Source: Rhodococcus sp. 14-2470-1b (GTDB lineage: Bacteria > Actinomycetota > Actinomycetes > Mycobacteriales > Mycobacteriaceae). From it: DNA of 64,000 nt. Positions 17,713 through 26,978 of the stretch are shown here, one piece after another. Numbering within the stretch: position 1 is the first letter of the stretch; each line of letters starts with the position of its first letter. The notes beneath the pieces were generated by a model. It was given only the letters and a program-made list of their open reading frames with translations. It searched no databases and was not told where the DNA came from. The stretch spans positions 27,625 to 91,624 of the forward strand of contig NZ_NPFY01000013.1 in NCBI RefSeq assembly GCF_002259415.1, written 5' to 3'. The translations under genes and the position numbers were made by a program.

Positions 17713-18962
17713 CGTCGCAACGCTCCCTGTGCGTCGAACTCGGCCTCCCGGCCGTCCATCTGGGCGCGGAGCCAACTGCGCCGATGTCGATCGGCGATGC
17801 GCTCCATCCGACGTCCGGCCCTCGGAACAGTCCGCCGGACGAGCTCGAGGACAGTGATGAGGGGGAACCGGGCGATCACGATCAGAATCCACGGAAACGT
17901 AGAGGGCATGTCGTACTTCGCACGCGTCGCCGGGCCCATGAACAGTGTGGTGTAGGCGCCGTAGATTCCGTAGTTGTATCGAGCGCGCATGCGGGCCAGT
18001 CCTTTCTGGTGCGGTCTGGGTGCGAAGCTGGCAGGAAAGGACTCGATGAGTTCCTTGCCGTGCACCCCCGCGTCGTAGCTTCGTGCTGCCGAGACCATGA
18101 CAGTCATGCGGAGGGAGTCCGCGATGGTCGTCGGGAAGTTGCGCACGTCGACACCCAGCAGATGGCCCATGAACTTCTGGAAGTGCAGCAGCGCGCGAAT
18201 CTCGGTCGGTGTGGTCTGCAGTCCTACCAGTCGGAGCGCCAACGCAGGCACGGTACTGCCACCCAGTAACGTCAACATCTGATATCCCTGGCTGATCGGG
18301 TACCCCCATTTCTCGGTGTCCCACTCCGGGTGGCCGTCGATGCGCCGTCGGACAGCAACGTGCATCACCCGTACCTTCATCGCGGTGGCGCGGCCGGTCG
18401 AGCCGATGCGCAGCAACGCTCCTGGCTCCGAGGTATCGACCCAGAACTGGCACGTTTCCAGAAAGCGCCGCAGGGCGTTGTCGCCCGCGTACCCGCCGGC
18501 GAGAGACAGCGGTGTCGCGACGGCGGCTTCGGTGTACATCTCCAGGGTGATTCCGCCTGCGACGGCGAACAACATCGTTCCCCAGCGGCGCCAGATGGCA
18601 GCGCCCTGCTCGACGAGATCGGGCCGCACCCAGTCCGGCAGCGTCTCGAACTCGTCGAAGAGCACCCGCATGCTGGCCGGCACGTCGTCGAGCGCGTCGA
18701 TACCTTCCGTCAGAGCGCGTTCGAGTAGTGCTCGCCCACCCTTCGGATCGGCTGCGAACACGTCGTCGACGAAGTTCTCGGCGACCGTGTCTCCGCGAAA
18801 CAGGCTGTCGCAGAACTCGGCGGCAACATCGTCACTCGGAAAGATCGACGTCCCGAACACGTGGCGCGCGGCCGCCTCGAGTCGAGCGATTCGAGGGTTG
18901 CGGCGGTGTTCCCAATACGTGAAGGCAGTCGGAACTCGCATCGCGTTCTGGGTGAGCGTCAT
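17709..18962 (-). CDS. MpaB / DUF2236 family oxygenase
   Basis: A 417-residue protein of the oxygenase MpaB (DUF2236) family, which includes the haem-dependent rubber oxygenase Lcp and the mycophenolic-acid pathway protein MpaB. The family core is seen as [21 protein letters not shown], then a long helix-rich region with Arg and His residues ([30 protein letters not shown]) suited to bind haem or redox cofactor. A hydrophobic helix near 365-385 could touch the membrane. Start ATG 18962 overlaps the preceding hydrolase stop by 4 bases. Cleavage or hydroxylation of a hydrophobic substrate is an inference from the family. Confidence 0.8.
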   Translation of the reverse strand: MTLTQNAMRVPTAFTYWEHRRNPRIARLEAAARHVFGTSIFPSDDVAAEFCDSLFRGDTVAENFVDDVFAADPKGGRALLERALTEGIDALDDVPASMRVLFDEFETLPDWVRPDLVEQGAAIWRRWGTMLFAVAGGITLEMYTEAAVATPLSLAGGYAGDNALRRFLETCQFWVDTSEPGALLRIGSTGRATAMKVRVMHVAVRRRIDGHPEWDTEKWGYPISQGYQMLTLLGGSTVPALALRLVGLQTTPTEIRALLHFQKFMGHLLGVDVRNFPTTIADSLRMTVMVSAARSYDAGVHGKELIESFPASFAPRPHQKGLARMRARYNYGIYGAYTTLFMGPATRAKYDMPSTFPWILIVIARFPLITVLELVRRTVPRAGRRMERIADRHRRSWLRAQMDGREAEFDAQGALRR

Positions 18963-20062
18963 ATGTTCTTCTCCATCCAGGCGCCGCACTCGCCGGTGAC
19001 GGTGCCGATTCCGTGCGGCTGATCGACGAGATAGTGATTGAGTTCGGGCAGTTCGACCAAGGTGGAATCAGGACTGGCATCGTGCATCGCTCGAGCATCG
19101 TCGGCGAAGGCAGCTTGGTCGCCGAGCAGCGAGACGATGAGGGTCGGTGCGTGGATCCTCGGTAGATTCTTCAACGCGTCCGCCCCGGTGTGATCCGAAC
19201 TCCATGTGCTGAGCCAACTCCGCACCGACACGAATCGGGCAAGTCCGCCTGCGGCGGTGTTGGCACGTTGTGGATCTCCGTACATGCTTCCCAGCTCCCT
19301 GTCGCTGGGATCGAGCGTCAGGTCGACGAACCGAGGATCGGCGACGGTGCGGTGCACCACGAACGCGTGATCCGAAGCGCCTCGTGCGGACAGTGTGTCG
19401 AGCTCACGAATCGCCCAGTCGTCGATCCTTCTGATGCGCTCGAGCTGAGCCGCGCGATACTGCTCGACCCAGTCCCGATCCAGGGGGACAGTGCGAGAAG
19501 GGTCGTACAGGTCGAGTGCGGGGTCGGTGGAGAACGGATCCGATTCGTCGGTGACCGAGGCGTCGATCCAGTGCCTGAGGACCCTCGCACGTCCGGAATG
19601 GGCCCCGACGAGCATCAGGCCATCTGCCGGGACGAGAGGGGGACCGTCGACCTCGACGGTCTGCGTCTCCGCCTGCTCTTGGTAGTAGGTGGACAGCGAA
19701 CCACCGCCGCTGAAGCCGAGAAGGATCACCTTGTCGAATCCGAGTTCGTTCTTCATCCACCGGACGCCGGATCCGAGGTCGGCGATGGCGCGTTCCATCA
19801 GTAGTGCCGGCTCGTTGGAGGTGTATCGCGTGTTGAGCCCCATGATGGGCATGCCGGCCTCGGCGAAGCCACGAAGAAGAAAGTGTGACAGGAAGTCAGA
19901 GGTGGGATGTGCGAGCAGGATCCCTACGCCGAGATCGTGGCTGTGCGGCGCAACGAAATTGGCATGCAGGGTGGGGTAATGCCGCGATAGACCTGAGTGC
20001 ATCTCCACTCGGCCGTCCCGAGCTGGTTCGTACTGAATTCTCTGGAAATTGTCGACGATCAC
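18959..20062 (-). CDS. Alpha/beta hydrolase, first gene of the homogentisate-dioxygenase operon
   Basis: A 367-residue soluble alpha/beta hydrolase. The nucleophile elbow is GFSGGG, with Ser near residue 115; a cap region follows; the acid is probably in SLLGDQAAFADD, and ELNHYLVDQP carries the His near the C-terminus. It would split an ester or a C-C bond of a ring-fission product. AGGAGG directly upstream gives a strong start. A perfect CCATAC-N6-GTATGG palindrome lies about 50 bases upstream, in the promoter region shared with the divergent Mce-associated genes. Confidence 0.82.
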   Translation of the reverse strand: MIVDNFQRIQYEPARDGRVEMHSGLSRHYPTLHANFVAPHSHDLGVGILLAHPTSDFLSHFLLRGFAEAGMPIMGLNTRYTSNEPALLMERAIADLGSGVRWMKNELGFDKVILLGFSGGGSLSTYYQEQAETQTVEVDGPPLVPADGLMLVGAHSGRARVLRHWIDASVTDESDPFSTDPALDLYDPSRTVPLDRDWVEQYRAAQLERIRRIDDWAIRELDTLSARGASDHAFVVHRTVADPRFVDLTLDPSDRELGSMYGDPQRANTAAGGLARFVSVRSWLSTWSSDHTGADALKNLPRIHAPTLIVSLLGDQAAFADDARAMHDASPDSTLVELPELNHYLVDQPHGIGTVTGECGAWMEKNI

Positions 20063-20111
20063 GTCTGGGTCCGCCTCCTAGGACGAATGCGATCCGAGTC
20101 ACAGAAACGTA

Positions 20112-20129
20112 CCATACTTCGAGGTATGG
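20112..20129. promoter_or_regulatory. Operator candidate 1: perfect CCATAC-N6-GTATGG palindrome
   Basis: Six-base arms CCATAC (20112-20117) and GTATGG (20124-20129) match perfectly. The site lies between the divergent hydrolase operon and the Mce-associated gene. The same arms and spacing recur at 20169 and 31705, so one regulator probably binds all three. The 209-residue TetR protein at 32656 is the nearest candidate. Confidence 0.65.
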
Positions 20130-20168
20130 ACAAGGGCGCTTTTTCTCGGGCATTCGGCTGCGGAGTAT

Positions 20169-20186
20169 CCATACTGTGTAGTACGG
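20169..20186. promoter_or_regulatory. Operator candidate 2: CCATAC-N6-GTACGG
   Basis: Same arms and 6-base spacing as the sites at 20112 and 31705, with one mismatch in the right arm (GTACGG for GTATGG). It is 32 bases before the GTG of the first Mce-associated gene, where it would overlap that promoter. Confidence 0.55.
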
Positions 20187-20217
20187 TCGAATTTCTGCGG
20201 ACCGGGAAGGTGACGAC

Positions 20218-20802
20218 GTGAGTCAGCGAGAAACTCTGCTGGACAGTGCATCCGAGGAGGACGAGGACAGTCCGGAACGGGAACCGAGCGAGCTCGAATC
20301 TGCCTCGTCGAAGCCGGCGAGGCAGGTGCGTCGCGGGGCGGTGGGGGCTGCGGTGCTCGCCGTGGTGGCGCTCGGCGCAACGGCGGGAGTGCTGCTTCAC
20401 CAGCATCGCACGTTCGAGTCCGCGCACGACCTCGAGCAGCGCTATCTGCAAACCGCACGACAGAGTGTGCTCGACTTGACGACCATCTCGGCAGCCACTG
20501 TCGACGACGACGTCGCGCGGGTACTCGAGCGGTCGACGGGAGCGTTTCGTGACCAGTTCGCCGAACGCTCGGACGATTTCGTCTCGGTGGTAGAGCAGGC
20601 CGACGTCCGGGCGACGGGATCGATCACCGAAGCGGGTATCGAGAACTCCGACGACAGTGCCGCGAGTGTCCTCGTGGCGGCGACCTCCAGCGTCACCAAT
20701 TCTTCCGGGGCGCAGGAAGAACCGCGAGTGTGGCGGCTTCGAATCACGCTCGACAACGAGGACGGGACGATTCTGGTCTCCGATGTGGAGTTCGTGCCAT
20801 GA
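20218..20802 (+). CDS. Mce-associated membrane protein 1
   Basis: A 194-residue protein with an acidic N-terminal tail (about 1-35), a single membrane segment (GAVGAAVLAVVALGATAGVLL, about 40-62) and an outside domain beginning with the QRYLQTARQSVLDLTTI segment. This is the layout of Mas/Mam proteins, which stabilise Mce complexes in mycobacteria and rhodococci. It starts at GTG 20218 after GGGAAGG. It points toward the mce operon instead of following mceF on the same strand as usual, and may be controlled by the CCATAC palindromes. Confidence 0.82.
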   Translation: MSQRETLLDSASEEDEDSPEREPSELESASSKPARQVRRGAVGAAVLAVVALGATAGVLLHQHRTFESAHDLEQRYLQTARQSVLDLTTISAATVDDDVARVLERSTGAFRDQFAERSDDFVSVVEQADVRATGSITEAGIENSDDSAASVLVAATSSVTNSSGAQEEPRVWRLRITLDNEDGTILVSDVEFVP

Positions 20803-21281
20803 TCGGTCGTCGAGCATTCGCAGTGGGCCTGTCGCTGGTGCTCGTCGGTGCGGGAGCGTCGACCGCCTTCCTGTACGCGCAGACCCGTACGGACGAGCAA
20901 CTGTCCCAGTCACGCTCGGCGATCGGTGACGCGGCCGACGACGGTGCGGTCGCCGTGCTGTCCTACAGGGCGGATTCGGTGGACGCCGATATCGAGCATG
21001 CAGCGTCGTTCCTCACCGGAGATTTCCTGAGTTATTACAGTGCGTTCGGTGCAGAATCGATCGCTCCTGCGGCCAAGGAACGCGGAATCATCTCCAGCGC
21101 AACGGTCTCGGCGAGTTCGATCGTGTCCTCGTCGGAGGATTCCGCCGTTGCACTGGTCTTCGTGAACCAGAACATCACCTCGACCGACGCCCCCGATCCG
21201 AAGGCGGCGTCGAGCAGCCTTCGGATCGAACTCGATCAGGTCGACGGCCGATGGTTGATCTCGAAGTTGGATCCGATCTGA
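20799..21281 (+). CDS. Mce-associated membrane protein 2
   Basis: A 160-residue protein with one N-terminal membrane segment (AFAVGLSLVLVGAGASTAFLY) and an outside domain of the same type as its neighbour (VLSYRADSVDADIEHAASFLTG). The ATG at 20799 overlaps the upstream stop by 4 bases, so the two are coupled. The gene ends 8 bases before the convergent mceF stop, so there is no room for separate terminators. Confidence 0.82.
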   Translation: MIGRRAFAVGLSLVLVGAGASTAFLYAQTRTDEQLSQSRSAIGDAADDGAVAVLSYRADSVDADIEHAASFLTGDFLSYYSAFGAESIAPAAKERGIISSATVSASSIVSSSEDSAVALVFVNQNITSTDAPDPKAASSSLRIELDQVDGRWLISKLDPI

Positions 21282-21288
21282 CGGGCGG

Positions 21289-22590
21289 TCATTCTCCGTC
21301 CGGGACGAGCAGCCCGTCCAGTGTCTCGGGCAGGGCGTCGAGTCCACCGTCGACATACCGGCGTCCGTCCCCGGCGATGTAGGAACCGTCGGTCGGGTCG
21401 TAGTCTCCGGTGGACGCCACCGGGTCTCGACACAGTTCCACCGTGGCTGCGCGTCGTCCCGGGAACTCCATGCACGGGAGGTTTCGCGCGCCGCGGACCG
21501 CGGTGGGGTCGGCTGGATCGATCCTGCAGTACAGGCCCTTCGGGGTCGGAATCGTATCCACCTCGGTGGGTGATCGGCGTTCGGACGCAGGCAGGAATCC
21601 GGTGGTGCACGGAGGCGGGTCGTTCACCTGGGCGGCGAAGAAGGTGTTCTGGCCGGGCTCTCCCGACTGGGAATTCAGCATCCCCGTTCCCTGGGTCGCT
21701 GCGATGAGCGGCGGGTACAGCACCAGAATCTGCTCGATCGAAGGGTTGTACACCGCCGCAACCTGTTCCACGGTCGTCAGGTCCTCCAGGAGAAGAGGCA
21801 GAGTCGGCTGCAACTGTTGAAACAGGGCGGTCACCTCCGTTGCCATCGGCGTGCCCTTGTCCACGAGGGCGCGCACCGACGCATCGTGGTCGCGAAGCGT
21901 CCCCGTGACTCCGGTCAGTGACGCTGCCCAGGCCTTGATCGACTCGCTGCTCGCGGCGGTCGCTGCCAGGACGGGGTCGGCTTCGTCGACGAGCGCGATG
22001 ATCGACGATGTGTCGGCGTTCGCGTCGGCGGTGAGAGTTCGAAGCGAATCGAGTAGCTGGGATACGTTCGCGCCGTTGTTTCCCAGTGCGGCAGCGCTTT
22101 CGTCGAGCACGCTGCGTAGGTTGTCCGAGCCGATGGATGCCAGCGCCGACTGCAGGAGATCGATCGTGGGGCCTACCGGTTCGGGAACGGAGGTTCGGCC
22201 CTTCGCGATCACCGCGCCCTCGGACAGGTACGGGCCCTCGTCGGAGCTCGGCACCATGTCGATGTATTGCTCTCCGATCGCGGACATCGAGTGCACCTCG
22301 GCCGTCGTGTCTGCGGGAACATCGACATCGGATTCCAGGGACACCACCGCTCGCGCGCCGGTACCGAGGGTTGTGAGCTCGACGACCCGTCCTATCTCGG
22401 AACCGCGATAGGTGACGTTCGCACCGGTGTAGAGGCCTGCGCCGTCGGCGAGCTCGACAGCGACTCGGTAGCGGCCGATACCGACCTGCTCCGGCACACG
22501 GGCGAAATAGATTCCCGTGGTTGCGGTGGAGACGATGCCGACGGCCAGGATGATCCAGAGCTTGCGATGGAGCGTTGTCTTCGACGTCAT
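21289..22590 (-). CDS. mceF: MceF, Mce-family substrate-binding protein
   Basis: A 433-residue last subunit of the Mce hexamer. One N-terminal membrane anchor (LWIILAVGIVSTATTGIYFA) is followed by the MCE domain (about 40-120: ELADGAGLYTGANVTYRGSEIGRV) and long helical coiled segments (about 150-290) that form the hydrophobic transport needle. The C-terminal tail contains several Cys and Pro. Mce complexes import lipids such as sterols or fatty acids through the mycomembrane. It overlaps mceE by 4 bases. Confidence 0.92.
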   Translation of the reverse strand: MTSKTTLHRKLWIILAVGIVSTATTGIYFARVPEQVGIGRYRVAVELADGAGLYTGANVTYRGSEIGRVVELTTLGTGARAVVSLESDVDVPADTTAEVHSMSAIGEQYIDMVPSSDEGPYLSEGAVIAKGRTSVPEPVGPTIDLLQSALASIGSDNLRSVLDESAAALGNNGANVSQLLDSLRTLTADANADTSSIIALVDEADPVLAATAASSESIKAWAASLTGVTGTLRDHDASVRALVDKGTPMATEVTALFQQLQPTLPLLLEDLTTVEQVAAVYNPSIEQILVLYPPLIAATQGTGMLNSQSGEPGQNTFFAAQVNDPPPCTTGFLPASERRSPTEVDTIPTPKGLYCRIDPADPTAVRGARNLPCMEFPGRRAATVELCRDPVASTGDYDPTDGSYIAGDGRRYVDGGLDALPETLDGLLVPDGE

Positions 22591-23693
22591 GGGTTGCCTG
22601 CCGGTGGGATGAGAAGGTCGGTGGTCGACGGAATCGTCGGCGACGGAGTGGGTGCGAACGATCCGAGTGCGCCTTCGAGCGGTGTGCCGAGAAACAAGGC
22701 GTTGTCGAGAGTGTCGAGCCGAAGATCCAGAGTCACCTCGCCGTTGGCGTAGTCACCGCGTACCGCGTTCTGATAAGTGTCGATCGGGAACGGGTAGGTG
22801 AGCAGGTAACGGAAGGCATCCGTCAGGGACGTCCCGGAATCTGCCAGTGAGGCAAGCACAGGACGCAACTCCTGCAGCTCGGCCACCAGATCGCCTCCGG
22901 TGTCGTCGACGATCTTCTCGGCCGTGGTACCCAAACGGCCCAACGAGGTGAGTGCGGCGGTCAAGTCCTGCCGGCTGTTCGACAGTACGGTCAGCGCGGG
23001 GCCGAGTGTGGTCACGGCGTCGGCGAGCACCTGGTTCTGATCGGCGACGTCGACGGCGAATCGATCGAGGTTGTCGATCGTCCGCTCGATGTTCGCCTGC
23101 TGTTCGACGAGCCCGCCGAGGAGAGCGTTCAGCCGATCGATCACGGACCGCACCGATTCCGGTCGTCCGCCGATCGCGGCATCCAGTTCGTTCACGATGT
23201 CGCCGAGTTGGGGGAGTCCACCGCCGTTCAGTACGAGCGACAGCGACGACAGGGTCTGCTCGGTGGTGGGATACGCACCGGCGCGATCCAGTGGGATGAC
23301 ATCGCCGTCGGCGAGCCGGCCGGTCGGTGCTTCGGCAACGGGTGGCAACAGTTCGATGTGCGTCGATCCGAGAAGGCTGGTCTGACCGACCGCTGCGACG
23401 GCGTTCGCCGGCAGGTCGACGCTCTGGTCCAGGTGAACGGTGACGACGGCGTGGCCGTCGTCGAGCTCGATGTCCGCGACGCGGCCCACGGTGACATCGG
23501 ACGCGAGCACTCGTGAATTGCGATCGACGGTGGACACGTCCGGCATCTCGATGGTCACCGAATACGCTCCCTCCCCTTCTCCTGCGGTGCCGGGGAGCGG
23601 CAGTGAATTGAGGCCCTGCCAGCCGCAGCCGGACGTCAGCAGCGCGAGTGCGAGCACCACTGCCGGCCGAGTCCCGATTCGTCGTGTCGTCAT
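22587..23693 (-). CDS. mceE: MceE, lipoprotein subunit of the Mce importer
   Basis: A 368-residue lipoprotein: signal peptide with lipobox LTSGC at residues 19-23, then the MCE domain (VDRNSRVLASDVTVGRVADI) and a helical domain to about 300. The E position of actinobacterial mce operons is normally the lipoprotein, which supports the order assigned here. The start overlaps mceD by 4 bases. Confidence 0.93.
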   Translation of the reverse strand: MTTRRIGTRPAVVLALALLTSGCGWQGLNSLPLPGTAGEGEGAYSVTIEMPDVSTVDRNSRVLASDVTVGRVADIELDDGHAVVTVHLDQSVDLPANAVAAVGQTSLLGSTHIELLPPVAEAPTGRLADGDVIPLDRAGAYPTTEQTLSSLSLVLNGGGLPQLGDIVNELDAAIGGRPESVRSVIDRLNALLGGLVEQQANIERTIDNLDRFAVDVADQNQVLADAVTTLGPALTVLSNSRQDLTAALTSLGRLGTTAEKIVDDTGGDLVAELQELRPVLASLADSGTSLTDAFRYLLTYPFPIDTYQNAVRGDYANGEVTLDLRLDTLDNALFLGTPLEGALGSFAPTPSPTIPSTTDLLIPPAGNP

Positions 23694-24907
23694 CGATCAC
23701 CTCCGGGAAGTAACAGATCCGTCAGCGACGGTGCCGGCGTCGGCGCGGGGGTGGCCGGTTCCAGGTCGGGTTCGCTGTAGACCAGCTGATCCGGCAGTGC
23801 GCCGACGCCGTGAATCGGGTTGGTGGACAGAGGAAGATAGTCGAACGCCAGCGTCTTCAGCAGGGGACCGAGGTACTGCACGCACAGGTTCGCTCCTTCC
23901 TGAGCACCGACATCCTCGGCTGCGGCGATGGCCGAGCAGATGAAGTCCATCGGATTCGCGAAGTTGTTGGGCGCGAGCGCGGAAACTATCGCGTTGTGTG
24001 CAGGCTGGTAGATGTTGTTCAGATTCGACAACGCGGTCGGGGCCACATGGAGGATCTGGGCGATTCCGTCACGCTGCGAGGCGAGTTCGCCCACGACGGT
24101 CTGCAGGCTGCGGAGTGTGTCGTCCAGACCGTCGCGATTGTCGGCGACGAACCTCTGCACATCGCCGACGGCGACGTCCAGAGACGTCAACGCGGTGCCG
24201 ATCTGCTCGGAGTTGTCGTCCAGGACAGCGGTGATCGATGCCATCGAGTCGTTGAAGTTCACGATCTGTTGCCCGCTTGCGGACAGTCCGGACACGAACA
24301 CCTGCAGGTTGCGCACGACGGCGAACAAGTCGGTTCGACCGTCGGACAACGTCTTCAACGCGTCCGAGAGTTGAGCGACGGTCGCTCCGAGGTTCTGCCC
24401 CTGCCCCCTGAGGTTGGCATCGGCGGCGTCGACGAGGGCTCCGAGAGGTGCTCGGCCGTCGGGCGCAGCGGTTCCCACCGCGTCCGCCAATCGAGACAGT
24501 TGAGCTTTGATCTGGTCCCACTCGACCGGTACCGCGGTGCGCGACATCGGGATGTGCTGCCCATCGACCATCGTCGAGCCCCCGGTGTAGGGCGGAGTGA
24601 GCTGTACGAAGCGGCTGGCGACCAGACTGTGCGAGACGATGACCGCCAGGGCGTCGGTCGGTACCGAGTAGGACGAGTCGATCTGTAACTCGACGTCGGA
24701 GTGGTCACCTCGTGGCTCGATCGAGCCGACGGTTCCGACGTCGACACCCATGACTTTCACGTCGTCGCCGACGTACAGTCCAGTGGTACCGGGGAACTGG
24801 GCGACGATGGTCGTGGTGTTCAGTGCAGGGACGACGGTGTAGGACACCGCGGCCAGAATCGCCAGGCCGATCCCGATGGCCGCGAGTTGCCATCGCCTGG
24901 CCGTCAT
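23690..24907 (-). CDS. mceD: MceD, Mce-family subunit
   Basis: A 405-residue subunit with an N-terminal anchor (LAAIGIGLAILAAVSYTVV), an MCE domain (FPGTTGLYVGDDVKVMGVDV) and long helices to about residue 300. The tail is Pro-rich (PATPAPTPAPS). Its start overlaps mceC by 4 bases, as do all the mce junctions here. Confidence 0.92.
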   Translation of the reverse strand: MTARRWQLAAIGIGLAILAAVSYTVVPALNTTTIVAQFPGTTGLYVGDDVKVMGVDVGTVGSIEPRGDHSDVELQIDSSYSVPTDALAVIVSHSLVASRFVQLTPPYTGGSTMVDGQHIPMSRTAVPVEWDQIKAQLSRLADAVGTAAPDGRAPLGALVDAADANLRGQGQNLGATVAQLSDALKTLSDGRTDLFAVVRNLQVFVSGLSASGQQIVNFNDSMASITAVLDDNSEQIGTALTSLDVAVGDVQRFVADNRDGLDDTLRSLQTVVGELASQRDGIAQILHVAPTALSNLNNIYQPAHNAIVSALAPNNFANPMDFICSAIAAAEDVGAQEGANLCVQYLGPLLKTLAFDYLPLSTNPIHGVGALPDQLVYSEPDLEPATPAPTPAPSLTDLLLPGGDR

Positions 24908-25959
24908 CGAGGTGCTCCGTCGATGGCGGACAGTGGGTTGACACTGGCAGATTCACCGGGGGCGGGGCCGAGTCCGAGGGCGGCACGGATGAACGGTGAA
25001 ATGATCTGGCCAGGGATCAGGTTCTGAATGTACGAATTGAAGAACGGTCCGCTCGACACCGCCTCGCCGAGTTGAGTGATGTACGGGCCCAGATTCTCGA
25101 TGGCCGTGCCGATATCGGCTCTGTTCTGCTCCAACACCTCGAGTACCGAATCCAGTGATGCCAGAGTCGATCCCAGTTGCGCCTCGTTGTCCGCGACCAG
25201 CCCACTGAGATGCCGGGCGAGCTCGGTGACGCTGTCGAACAATCGATCCACGACGGCTCGTCGACGGTCGAGTTCGCTCAGAATGGTGTTCGCGTCGGTG
25301 ACGAGGATGCCGATCTGTTCACTCCGGGTGGCGAGTACTCCGGTGACCTGTTCCGCCGCTGACAGCAAGGACCGCAGAGAGTCGTCGCGCGAGGCGATGC
25401 TCTGGGAGAGTCGGCCCACTCCGTCGACTGCCGCAGCGAGATCCGCGGGGGTCTGCTCGAGCACCTCGGTGCTCACGCGCATGGCGTCGGTCAGTCCGTC
25501 GGTGTCGAGTTCGGTGACGTCGTCGGTCAGGTCACCCAGCGCATCGGTCAACTGGTAAGGACTGGATGTGTGATCCAGTCCGATCCGAGAGCCTGGGGTC
25601 AGCCGTCCACCGGTGCCGGGATCGACACTCAGATTCTTCGTGCCCAGCACAGTCTGTGTCGGTATGGCCAGGCGCGCATCGTCGTGGAGTTCGACCCCGC
25701 CGCCTACGGTGAATGCGATGACCACTGTGTCCGCATCGATCTCGATATCGGTGACCTCGCCGACGACGATTCCTGCCACTTCGACATCGGCTCCGGTCAC
25801 GAGTCCGCCGGTGTCTCGGAACACGCCGCTGTAGGCAGCGCTCGCCGACAGAATCGGTAAGGATGACACGTTCGTCGCCACCACTGTCACCAGTACCGCG
25901 AGGACGGTGCCGACTATGCCGAGCCGCACGGTGTTGCGCTCGCGTACACGCTGATTCAT
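24904..25959 (-). CDS. mceC: MceC, Mce-family subunit
   Basis: A 351-residue subunit: anchor at about 12-33, MCE domain beginning YSGVFRDTGGLVTGADVEVA, then helical repeats. The ATG at 25959 overlaps the mceB stop (ATGA); the frame continues upstream only as a shadow of mceB. It is slightly shorter than the other subunits because the C-terminal tail is brief. Confidence 0.92.
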   Translation of the reverse strand: MNQRVRERNTVRLGIVGTVLAVLVTVVATNVSSLPILSASAAYSGVFRDTGGLVTGADVEVAGIVVGEVTDIEIDADTVVIAFTVGGGVELHDDARLAIPTQTVLGTKNLSVDPGTGGRLTPGSRIGLDHTSSPYQLTDALGDLTDDVTELDTDGLTDAMRVSTEVLEQTPADLAAAVDGVGRLSQSIASRDDSLRSLLSAAEQVTGVLATRSEQIGILVTDANTILSELDRRRAVVDRLFDSVTELARHLSGLVADNEAQLGSTLASLDSVLEVLEQNRADIGTAIENLGPYITQLGEAVSSGPFFNSYIQNLIPGQIISPFIRAALGLGPAPGESASVNPLSAIDGAPR

Positions 25960-26978
25960 CGTGGTGCGCACCTTCCCGTCTCCTGTCCGATCAGCGGCGT
26001 GGTGAGGCCGCCGCCGTCGGGAGTGTCGATCTTCAGCTTGATGCCGCAGAGGTAGTAGTTGAAGAAGTTGCCGTAGGCACCGAGTCGGCTGAGCGCGGCG
26101 TAGGTGTCGGGGAGGCGCGAGACGATGCTCCCGATGCTGTCCTTCTGCGAATCCAGTTGCACAGCAGTTCGATCGAGTTCGTGGAGTGTCGACTGCAAGG
26201 GCGGTCTGGCCACGGTCAGCAAGTCGGCCACGGTTGTCGCAGACGAATCGATCTCCGTCAGGGCGGTACCCCATGCCGCGCTGTCGGCAGCGAGGCCGGT
26301 TGCCAAGTTCTGTGCCCGATCGAGTGCGGTCGACACGACATCCTTCTGGTCGGTCAACGTTGTCAGCGTGGTGTCCAGGTTGGTGATCACCCGCCCGATC
26401 ACCTCGTCTCGATCGGCGAGTGTGGTGGTCAACGTGGCGGTGTGGGCGAGCAGGGATGCGATCGAACCGCCCTGTCCCTGGAGAGCAGCGACGAGTTCGG
26501 CGGTCAGGTCGTTGACCTTGGATGGATCGACGGACTCGAACAGGGGCTCGAAGCTTCCGACGAGTTGGTCCAGATCCAGGGCGGGTGAGGTCCTTTCGAG
26601 GGGGATCGTCGAGTTGTCGCTCAGAGGTTCGGCCTCACCGGCGCCGTCGGCCAGTTCGAGATAGCGGTCGCCGACGAGATTCTGGTACCGGACGGTGGCA
26701 GTGGTCGACGAGGTGACCACGTAACCGGGCCCCACGTCGATGCCGACCTCCGCGTGGTGGTTGTCCACGATGTCTACTTCCGAGACCTTTCCGACTTCCA
26801 CCCCTGCCACCCGTACGAAGTCACCGCTGCGCAGACCCGACGCGCTGGTGAAGACGGCGCGGAAGGAAGTGGTCGACTCGAACCGGACCTGTCCGAACAC
26901 CACGACCAGGCACGCGAGGACTGCAGTCATCACCACCACGAAGACGACCAGCTTGATCGTGCTCGATGTGCGGTTCAT
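25956..26978 (-). CDS. mceB: MceB, Mce-family subunit
   Basis: A 340-residue subunit: anchor (IKLVVFVVVMTAVLACLVVV), MCE domain (FTSASGLRSGDFVRVAGVEV), helical region, and a short tail with the family NYYLCGI Cys segment. The ATG at 26978 overlaps the mceA stop by 4 bases. Confidence 0.92.
   Translation of the reverse strand: MNRTSSTIKLVVFVVVMTAVLACLVVVFGQVRFESTTSFRAVFTSASGLRSGDFVRVAGVEVGKVSEVDIVDNHHAEVGIDVGPGYVVTSSTTATVRYQNLVGDRYLELADGAGEAEPLSDNSTIPLERTSPALDLDQLVGSFEPLFESVDPSKVNDLTAELVAALQGQGGSIASLLAHTATLTTTLADRDEVIGRVITNLDTTLTTLTDQKDVVSTALDRAQNLATGLAADSAAWGTALTEIDSSATTVADLLTVARPPLQSTLHELDRTAVQLDSQKDSIGSIVSRLPDTYAALSRLGAYGNFFNYYLCGIKLKIDTPDGGGLTTPLIGQETGRCAPR

Noticed and set aside
20112..20129. 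Reading the palindrome as a KstR or KstR2 cholesterol-regulon site
   Set aside because: KstR sites centre on AAC-N2-GTT and KstR2 sites on CAAG-N2-CTTG type arms; CCATAC-N6-GTATGG does not match either.
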